From assembly GCA_964557575.1 (NCBI GenBank), contig CAZLBC010000087.1, positions 1-20,221 on the forward strand: 20,221 nt of DNA, in the 5' to 3' direction. The position numbers and the translations under genes were made by a program. Below, piece after piece: positions 14,917 through 20,221 of this stretch; the first letter of the stretch is position 1, and every line of letters starts with the position of its first letter. Below the pieces are notes generated by a model. The model saw nothing but the letters and a program-made list of their open reading frames with translations, ran no database searches and had not been told where the DNA came from. This DNA comes from CAZLBC01 sp964557575. GTDB taxonomy: Bacteria; Planctomycetota; Phycisphaerae; SM23-33.

Positions 14917-16767
14917 TCATTCCCTGCGCGGTACAGTCGTTTCACTCGCTTTCACTTCGATATCGATATTGCGGCAACTGGGGTCGATCACGATTATGTC
15001 GGGGATAATGTTTGAGACGACATTGCCGGTTCCCGAAATATTGACGCATCCCTTGTCGAATTCGAACCCGGCATGATCATAAGTAAAAGAGGGGGGGGCG
15101 TTCAGCAGGTAGTCGGAGACGATCTCGATCCTGTTGCCGTAGATTCTCGAATTCCTCGCATCTTTTACACTGATGCCTAGAGGACAATCCCGCAGGATGT
15201 TGTTCCGAATGATCAGATTCTCGTGAAATCCACCTGCAGCATTTCTCGTTCTTAAGCTGCGCGATCGTACCAGCAGGTTGTCTTCGATGATGGTGTCTTT
15301 GTTCAGATGAACAAGATCCAGATCCAACTGCACGTCCACGATGGTGTTGCCGGAGATCCAGCTCCTTTGCAGCGTGTCCAGGATTGCGTTCCGCAGGCCG
15401 CCCACCAGTTGCATGTTCCGGATCACCTGTTGACCATTCGTGCGCTTGGTAGCGTCTCTTTCATCGGCACCGAAGTTCATCAGGTCGTCCCGGACGTACT
15501 CAAACCGGCAATTCTCGAACCACTGCTTCCTCGACCGTGAGTTGCAACTCGAGTGGCCTGAGAAAAAGCGATCTTCGGGACGAAGGACATTCACGCCGAT
15601 CACGCGTAAATATTCGCCCCGTGGAGTCGCAACGGCGACGTCCGGCGTGTGAAGGATTGTGATGTTGTGGAGCAGAACGTTGCTTGCCGCGTTAAATTGA
15701 AAAATATGATCATCGTCGTCATCAGTTACCCAATAATACCCCGGTTCGACCCCAAGCAGGTCGATTGTCTTGGCTCCGAACTGGCATTTGTCGGGATTGA
15801 GCTTAAAATCGTAGTAATGGAACCCCTTGGTGGTACCTACATAAGCGTCTTCCCACCTTTCAGTTGTTTGGTAACCGCCATAAAATCCCTGCTTGTTCGG
15901 ACGCATAAAGACGCCTTTTTCCCGGCCCCACCCACCGCCGGTAAAGACTCGACTGTCAACTCTAACCGAGAAGGTGAGGTTGTTCTTGTCGACCTTCGTG
16001 ATGACGCCTCCGACCTGATTCAATGAGTTCTTGTTAAAGTCGATCGTCAGGCCTGATACCTGGGCATGGTCGCCGATCCTAAAGACAAATATTCCTCCTG
16101 CGTATCCCGTGTTATCGGCAACGGCCTCCGCAAGCTCAATGATGATTGCACTACCGTTTCCTTCGAGGATCCAGTTTCGCTTGTCAGCAGCATTAAGAAA
16201 GACGTTCCTTCTGTTTATTCCACTGTTGGGTTCCCTCACATTGTATGTTTTGTTGGCAGGAAACCGTATGCAGCCCCATTGGCCCAATGTGTTCCTGGTA
16301 CCGTAAGCGGTAGCTTCTGCAAATACGGCTTGGATATGCTTCCAGTTCGTTGAGGGGTTGGTACTTGGTTCGCCTACATCAAAATACTTCGGGAAACCGA
16401 GGGTGAAGGTGCGGGAAGGAGTCCAGGAATCCGATGTTCCGTTCTCGTGGATGTGGCGAACGCGCCAATGGTACGTTTCCCCGCGCGTCAACTCATTGGT
16501 GGTTGCATACCAGCTGATGGTGGCAGGAATGATATCATTATCCACGAGACTGACGAAATTCGAATCCGTGGCGATCTGGATCTGATATTTCCCCGAATAG
16601 GGCGCTGGAACTGCATCGTTCCACTCAAAATAGGGCAGCGTCTGGTATTGCGTGGAACCGTTCAACGGATGTTCCAATGAAGGCACCGCCGCGGCGGCCT
16701 GAGCTCTGTCAAAGAGGCACACAGCCGCGACCGTCAGCAGGAAGATGGTTTTGCACATGGTTTTCAT
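14917..16767 (-). CDS. Secreted FN3-like + right-handed parallel beta-helix protein (lyase- or GH110-like)
   Basis: I take the ATG at 16765-16767 (MKTMCKTIFLL), giving 616 aa. The frame stays open 35 codons upstream, but that stretch is the repeated leader. A second Met at codon 4 has the better-spaced AAGGA. After the signal peptide (1-~25), residues ~28-123 form an FN3-like domain (YFEWNDAVPAP, YHWRVRHIHENG, SRTFTL). From ~140 onwards the pattern is a beta-helix with Asn-rich turns (SGLTIDFNKNS, SNVLLHNITILHTPDVAVAT, IIRNNILRDCPLGISVKDA). Notable are a five-Asp run (D349-D353, before H354) and CRFEYVRDDLMNFGAD (420-435), which recalls the paired-Asp/Asn turn of GH110 galactosidases. Polysaccharide lyase or glycosidase activity is inferred and unproven. 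GC is the lowest of any gene here. Confidence 0.75.
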   Translation of the reverse strand: MKTMCKTIFLLTVAAVCLFDRAQAAAAVPSLEHPLNGSTQYQTLPYFEWNDAVPAPYSGKYQIQIATDSNFVSLVDNDIIPATISWYATTNELTRGETYHWRVRHIHENGTSDSWTPSRTFTLGFPKYFDVGEPSTNPSTNWKHIQAVFAEATAYGTRNTLGQWGCIRFPANKTYNVREPNSGINRRNVFLNAADKRNWILEGNGSAIIIELAEAVADNTGYAGGIFVFRIGDHAQVSGLTIDFNKNSLNQVGGVITKVDKNNLTFSVRVDSRVFTGGGWGREKGVFMRPNKQGFYGGYQTTERWEDAYVGTTKGFHYYDFKLNPDKCQFGAKTIDLLGVEPGYYWVTDDDDDHIFQFNAASNVLLHNITILHTPDVAVATPRGEYLRVIGVNVLRPEDRFFSGHSSCNSRSRKQWFENCRFEYVRDDLMNFGADERDATKRTNGQQVIRNMQLVGGLRNAILDTLQRSWISGNTIVDVQLDLDLVHLNKDTIIEDNLLVRSRSLRTRNAAGGFHENLIIRNNILRDCPLGISVKDARNSRIYGNRIEIVSDYLLNAPPSFTYDHAGFEFDKGCVNISGTGNVVSNIIPDIIVIDPSCRNIDIEVKASETTVPRRE

Positions 16768-16832
16768 TCCTTCGTATCCTCGTAACCGTTCAGGGCCATC
16801 GTTTTTGACTGAACCACCGGCCGTGGGCGGAA
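16742..16832 (-). repeat. 91-bp leader repeat, copy A (beta-helix gene)
   Basis: Bases 16742-16832 match 19962-20052 at 90 of 91 positions (sole difference G16793/C20013). The repeat covers the 5' leader and the first eight codons of the beta-helix gene. Similarity continues into the signal-peptide codons (16714-16741 against 19934-19961, about 22 of 28) and then disappears. The repeats are direct, 3220 bp apart. Confidence 0.93.
16764..16799 (-). CDS. 11-codon upstream ORF overlapping the beta-helix gene start
   Basis: Within the leader repeat, ATG at 16797-16799 opens MALNGYEDTKE and ends in a TGA that overlaps the main ATG as ATGA. Such overlap permits translational coupling by termination-reinitiation. 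The second leader copy preserves the same arrangement (MAVNGYEDTKE). No good ribosome binding site precedes this ATG, and an in-frame GTG lies six codons upstream. With only one difference between the copies, selection on the peptide cannot be judged. It could be an unselected frame. Confidence 0.3.
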   Translation of the reverse strand: MALNGYEDTKE

Positions 16833-16894
16833 CGGACGAGGGCTTACGCACTGGCCGAACGGCTTTAAACACAACGCCTGAATGACGGCTATTT

Positions 16895-18517
16895 TTATGG
16901 TTTCGCTTTCAGATCGTGTTTGAAGCGCTTGCTCAGCTTCTCCCAACGCGCGATCATCGCCTTACGCTTCTCGGGCATGGCCCGGCTCAGATCGTTTAGC
17001 TCGCTGCGATCCTTCGACAGGTCGTATAGCTGCCAGTCGTTGCTACTGACCCTCGCTGAAACAATTTTGAAGTCACCCTCGATCAACGCCTTTCCCTTGA
17101 ACCGGAAAAACAGGTATTCGAGAGGTACCGTTCCGTCTTCGGCCAAAACGGGCGTCAGGTCGCGGGCGGGCGTAGGTGGCGCGTTCGGCCAGCGCCTCGG
17201 CCACGAGCGCCGCGTCGGCGTCAGGTCGCGGGCGGGCGTAGGTGGCGCGCCTTCGATACCGGGCGGCAAGCCCGCGAGCCCGAGGATGGTCGCGGCCACA
17301 TCGATAAAGTGGGCCGGACTGTGGCGCAGTTCGCCCCGGGCCGCGATGCCCTTCGGCCAGTGAAAGATGCCGGGGGTGGCGATTCCGCCTTCATGGGCAT
17401 ACGACTTGTAGTAGCGGAACGGCGTGTTGGAGGCCGTGGCCCAGGCCGGGCCGATACAATAATGGGTCAAGTTGGAGCCCGGGCGGGCCTCGGGATCATG
17501 CCCGTTGCGGCGGATCATGAATTCCGAACTGGCTCCGTTGTCGGACAGGTAGATGATCAGCGTGTTGTCGAAGGCACCCGTACGCTTCAGGACATCGACG
17601 ACGCGCCCGATCTCCTGATCCATCCGATCCATCATGGCGGCGTGAATCTCCATTTTCATCGCCTGGAAGCGTTTCTGCTTCTTCGTCAAGGTATTCCAGG
17701 GCGGCGTGTCGATGACTTCACTCGGACCGAAGCGATCCATCACTTCTTCCCAGGTAGCGAACCCTGCCGGGCGGTTTTCCACACGATCCATGGGCGGAAG
17801 GGAAAGATCGCGGGAAACAATGCCGAGATCCTTCAAGCGCTTCAGGCGCCGTTCGCGGATGACATCCCAACCCGCATCATACGCGCCGCGATATTTCTCG
17901 ATGTCCTTCTCCAGTGCCCACAGGGGAAAATGCGGGGCGTTGAACGCAAGGTTGAGGAAGAAGGGTTTGTCGGAATGATTGGCCACATGATCGTGGATGA
18001 AATCAATGCCCTTTTGGGCGATCCGCTCGGATCCCTTGAAGGCACCATTGGAGAGATCTCCGTCGGTAGGAATGTAGGATCCCGCCGGCGCGGAAGGGAT
18101 GGAGACCCTCAGGAATCCGACTTCTGCGGGGGTGGCGTCTTGATGCCACTTGCCAGTATGGTAACTGCGGTATCCCGCCGCGTTTAGCCGTTGCGGAACC
18201 GTTTGCACCCAGGAAGCATAGCCATCCGTCTTGAAGCCGCCCGTCTGCTCGAAATAGTAGCCAGTGAACAGGCAGGCCCGCGACGGATAGCACTTTGCCG
18301 TCGAATACATTCGGCTGAAGCGCAATCCGTGCGCGGCCAGCCGGTCGAGGTTGGGTGTTTGAATCTCGCCCCCGTAGCAGCCAATGTCGGAAAATCCGCT
18401 GTCGTCGGACAGGATCAGGATCACGTTGGGCCGCAGTTCCTTTGCGCCACTGCATGGTGAAATCAGGGCTGCAACTAAAATAACAAGCGTGGCGATTTCC
18501 TTCATAATCCGCATCAT
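16895..18517 (-). CDS. Secreted sulfatase (FGly, type I, Cys-type)
   Basis: Sulfatases of this family remove sulfate esters from glycans using a formylglycine made from Cys or Ser in C/S-X-P-X-R. The start at 18515-18517 (MMRIMKEIATLVILV) gives 540 aa with a signal peptide to ~24. The ATG 14 codons upstream and a Met at codon 5 are alternatives, and no start has a clear ribosome binding site. Seen are LILSDDSGFSDIGCYGG with metal ligands D38-D39, the FGly motif CYPSR (76-80), GKWH (122-125), NAPH with H196, and the metal-binding SDNG (325-328). All key residues are intact, and the Cys requires a maturase not in this window. Residues ~434-455 are an in-frame insertion beside a repeated peptide. 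It lies between the GH5 gene and the beta-helix gene, which suggests a sulfated substrate. Confidence 0.92.
   Translation of the reverse strand: MMRIMKEIATLVILVAALISPCSGAKELRPNVILILSDDSGFSDIGCYGGEIQTPNLDRLAAHGLRFSRMYSTAKCYPSRACLFTGYYFEQTGGFKTDGYASWVQTVPQRLNAAGYRSYHTGKWHQDATPAEVGFLRVSIPSAPAGSYIPTDGDLSNGAFKGSERIAQKGIDFIHDHVANHSDKPFFLNLAFNAPHFPLWALEKDIEKYRGAYDAGWDVIRERRLKRLKDLGIVSRDLSLPPMDRVENRPAGFATWEEVMDRFGPSEVIDTPPWNTLTKKQKRFQAMKMEIHAAMMDRMDQEIGRVVDVLKRTGAFDNTLIIYLSDNGASSEFMIRRNGHDPEARPGSNLTHYCIGPAWATASNTPFRYYKSYAHEGGIATPGIFHWPKGIAARGELRHSPAHFIDVAATILGLAGLPPGIEGAPPTPARDLTPTRRSWPRRWPNAPPTPARDLTPVLAEDGTVPLEYLFFRFKGKALIEGDFKIVSARVSSNDWQLYDLSKDRSELNDLSRAMPEKRKAMIARWEKLSKRFKHDLKAKP
17151..17249. 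repeat. In-frame 33-bp direct repeat with a 33-bp spacer inside the sulfatase gene
   Basis: Bases 17151-17183 and 17217-17249 are identical over 33 bp, spaced by 33 unique bases (17184-17216), so the period is 66 bp or 22 codons. In the protein the peptide APPTPARDLTP appears twice around TRRSWPRRWPN. Removing one period leaves a continuous, family-like sequence (GIEGAPPTPARDLTPVLAEDG). The insertion is more GC-rich than the rest of the gene and has two Trp-Pro pairs with many Arg. Confidence 0.92.
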
Positions 18518-18583
18518 ACTTTCTTTTTGATTTGGAGTGATATTTTTTGTCGAAGTCATGGGGCGTTGAGGTAGTGGCTGAAG

Positions 18584-19987
18584 CTATGGTGTCGGCCTGA
18601 TCTTTACTGTCAGCTCACGGTCGGGAAGTTTCCATTTTCCGATGATCAATTTTTGCGAATCGGCATCCCAGCGCATCGCCCTCCCCTGATCGTGGTTGCT
18701 TCGGCCAAGGCCTTTAATCCCGCGCAGCCGCGTGGCACCGGGCGGCAACGCCAGCGTCAACCCCGGCCCTATTTCAATGTACGCGCCTTCAGGATAATGC
18801 CGTTCCAGCGGAATAAAGAGCTCCGAGCTGCCCCGTTTCGCGTTGGGTCGCAGACGCATCGTAAACGTGCGCGTGTCGAAATCGTATTGATAGTGTTCAA
18901 TGCGGCCAGCGACGACCAACGGACGTGTACGAACAATCACGTCGGTGATGAATTTCCGCTCCACTTTCCCGGTGGCGCTGTCATCCGAAAAAATTGCCCA
19001 AGTGAAGGTTTCCTTACCCGCTTTATTAATAGGAGCACGCGAGCCGGTGAACCAGGCTTTGATTCCGCCGAAGCCGCGCGTATCCAATATATTGGCACTG
19101 AATTCGTAAAGCTCGGTGTATTTCTTCTGTAGCGCGGGATCGTTGTCCGCCCTCAACTCCGTTTGCTGTCCCCATTCGCCCAGCATCAGCGGGGTATCGG
19201 ACTCCACCGCCTCCCGCTGGAAACGATCCATCATGTTCTTAAACACCTTGGCACCATTGTACGAGTGCGGTGCGTAAATGACACGATCGCGACCGAACGG
19301 TTCGTTGATGGGCAAGCAGGGACCAGGTACAACTTTGTTTATCTGGTTAAACGGTTGGTAGAGTGCCCACTTTTCGGGGCTGATCGCGTGCATGGCATCG
19401 GTCAGGCGGCGCAGCAGGGGCAGCAGCAATTTACGGGTGGCATAATCCTCATCCTTCACCGAGCCGGTCTCCGGCTCATTGAGCAGGTCATAGCCAAAAA
19501 CAAAAGGTTCGTTCTTATAGCGTTTCCAAATATGTTTCCAACACGCCAGCAACTTATCCTGAGCACCATTTGTGTCGTTCCAAAGAACATCCCACCTCCC
19601 ATCGCCGGACAAATCACGAGGGCCGTAAAACACCATTTTAAACTGGGTTTTCAAGCCAACGCCCTTGGCCATCTCGACCATGCTGTCGAGTTTTTCAAGA
19701 TAGTCGGTTTTCAATGCCCTGCCGGGATAGCCCCCCAATTGTCCAACGCCGATGCGGAGCACCACGAAATTGGCACCCATGCGCACCATGCGGTGGTAGT
19801 CTTCCGGCTGATAAGTGACTTCTCCGCACCTATCGGAGGTGATCGTCACATACCCGCCCGGGATGACATGGCGCCCTTGCTCATCAAGGATGGGTTTCGT
19901 ACGCGGCACCTCGGCAGCCTGAGTGTTTACGCTGAGGCACACAATCACGACCGTCAGTAAAAAGATGGTTTTGCACATGGTTTTCAT
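18584..19987 (-). CDS. Secreted GH5-type glycoside hydrolase (cellulase/endoglycoceramidase-like)
   Basis: The 467-aa protein begins MKTMCKTIFLL, the same N terminus as the beta-helix protein, with a signal peptide to about residue 24 (TQA-AEV). The TIM barrel shows the GH5 signature VFGYDLLNEP with acid/base E171, APHSY (239-243) and LMLGEWG with nucleophile E271. The C-terminal ~110 residues (IEHYQYDFDTRTFTMRL, then a short beta domain) recall the C-terminal sandwich of endoglycoceramidase-like GH5 enzymes. Both catalytic glutamates are present. Specificity is not determinable; given the neighbouring sulfatase, a sulfated polysaccharide is as likely as cellulose. It is first in the cluster, and the sulfatase start is 66 bases downstream. 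As with the beta-helix gene, the codon-4 Met has the better-spaced AAGGA, so the true start may be three codons in. Confidence 0.88.
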   Translation of the reverse strand: MKTMCKTIFLLTVVIVCLSVNTQAAEVPRTKPILDEQGRHVIPGGYVTITSDRCGEVTYQPEDYHRMVRMGANFVVLRIGVGQLGGYPGRALKTDYLEKLDSMVEMAKGVGLKTQFKMVFYGPRDLSGDGRWDVLWNDTNGAQDKLLACWKHIWKRYKNEPFVFGYDLLNEPETGSVKDEDYATRKLLLPLLRRLTDAMHAISPEKWALYQPFNQINKVVPGPCLPINEPFGRDRVIYAPHSYNGAKVFKNMMDRFQREAVESDTPLMLGEWGQQTELRADNDPALQKKYTELYEFSANILDTRGFGGIKAWFTGSRAPINKAGKETFTWAIFSDDSATGKVERKFITDVIVRTRPLVVAGRIEHYQYDFDTRTFTMRLRPNAKRGSSELFIPLERHYPEGAYIEIGPGLTLALPPGATRLRGIKGLGRSNHDQGRAMRWDADSQKLIIGKWKLPDRELTVKIRPTP

Positions 19988-20052
19988 TCCTTCGTATCCT
20001 CGTAACCGTTCACGGCCATCGTTTTTGACTGAACCACCGGCCGTGGGCGGAA
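19962..20052 (-). repeat. 91-bp leader repeat, copy B (GH5-type gene)
   Basis: This is the second copy of the leader at 16742-16832, with one mismatch. It spans the first codons of the GH5-type gene and ~65 bases of its leader, ending abruptly at 20052 where the two upstream sequences become unrelated. Confidence 0.93.
19984..20019 (-). CDS. 11-codon upstream ORF overlapping the GH5-type gene start
   Basis: ATG at 20017-20019 opens MAVNGYEDTKE, ending in TGA that overlaps the GH5 start as ATGA, exactly as in leader copy A. The only difference is a Leu-to-Val change in codon 3. It may couple translation or act as a leader peptide, but the sequence alone does not show that it is translated. 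Confidence 0.3.
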   Translation of the reverse strand: MAVNGYEDTKE

Positions 20053-20123
20053 ACAGCCAGAAATTGGCTCCAGCTAACTCAAAACCAAAATCATTAGAGT
20101 CGTGGTTTGACGTCCTTCAAGGG

Positions 20124-20139
20124 GGCAAGAAATTTTGCC
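20124..20139. promoter_or_regulatory. Imperfect 16-bp palindrome upstream of the GH5-led cluster, possible operator
   Basis: GGCAAGAAATTTTGCC is a near-perfect inverted repeat (one G:T mismatch) ~137 bases before the first gene of the cluster, in AT-rich DNA with no other gene. Its size and symmetry suit a LacI- or GntR-type operator. No regulator gene is in the window, and a single occurrence is weak evidence. Confidence 0.22.
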
Positions 20140-20221
20140 ACACTATCTATCGCACCACATCCGCCTCGGGTGCTCGCTTAAAATACTGTAGAGCATTGGG
20201 TTATTCTGCCGATACATTATC

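Noticed and set aside
16768..16872. N-terminal extension of the beta-helix protein from an ATG at 16872
   Set aside because: The extension lacks signal-peptide character and covers the leader repeat, whereas translation from 16767 begins directly with a signal peptide shared with the GH5 protein.
17151..17249. 33-bp repeats as a CRISPR remnant
   Set aside because: There are only two repeats, in frame inside a conserved gene, translated into a family-like peptide, and no cas genes are nearby.

Overview
The window is high-GC bacterial DNA. Almost every gene encodes an exported protein of a kind typical of the Planctomycetota-Verrucomicrobiota-Lentisphaerota (PVC) group: a DUF1549/DUF1553 + DUF1501 + PPC-repeat operon, a DUF1080 protein, a GH127 glycosidase, an FGly-type sulfatase and a beta-helix protein. 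I therefore infer a polysaccharide-degrading PVC bacterium. Family assignments come from reading motifs, not from a database search, and no phylogenetic marker is present. Only the first two intact genes are on the + strand; the rest are on the - strand. No tRNA, rRNA, CRISPR array, transposase or integrase was seen.

Region 1 (1-1703). The end of a DUF3857/transglutaminase-type protein is cut by the window start. A short minus-strand remnant follows (777-944), then a secreted DUF1080 protein.

Region 2 (1754-4367, - strand). pruA (group 1, ALDH4-like P5C dehydrogenase) then proC (P5C reductase) form a probable two-gene operon with a candidate promoter at 4338-4367. These are the only cytoplasmic housekeeping enzymes here, and they draw on the same metabolite.

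Region 3 (4411-6846, - strand). An exported GH127 beta-L-arabinofuranosidase-type enzyme has its acid/base and zinc-ligand residues present.

Region 4 (7192-12573, - strand). Three genes lie 14 and 34 bases apart, in the order DUF1549/DUF1553, Tat-exported DUF1501, PPC-repeat protein. This gene set recurs in PVC bacteria and its biochemical role is unsettled. A TATAAT box and a perfect 10-bp hairpin precede it.

Region 5 (12989-20054, - strand). Base composition is clearly lower in GC than regions 1-4, most obviously in 14917-16767. In transcription order there are a GH5-type glycosidase, a sulfatase, an FN3 + beta-helix protein and a DUF5060-type glycosidase. All four carry signal peptides, which suggests stepwise extracellular or periplasmic breakdown of a sulfated polysaccharide. 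Two of the genes share a near-identical 91-bp leader that carries an 11-codon upstream ORF overlapping the main start as ATGA. The sulfatase carries an in-frame 66-bp expansion. These are the most unusual features of the window. Bases 20055-20221 hold no gene that I can see.
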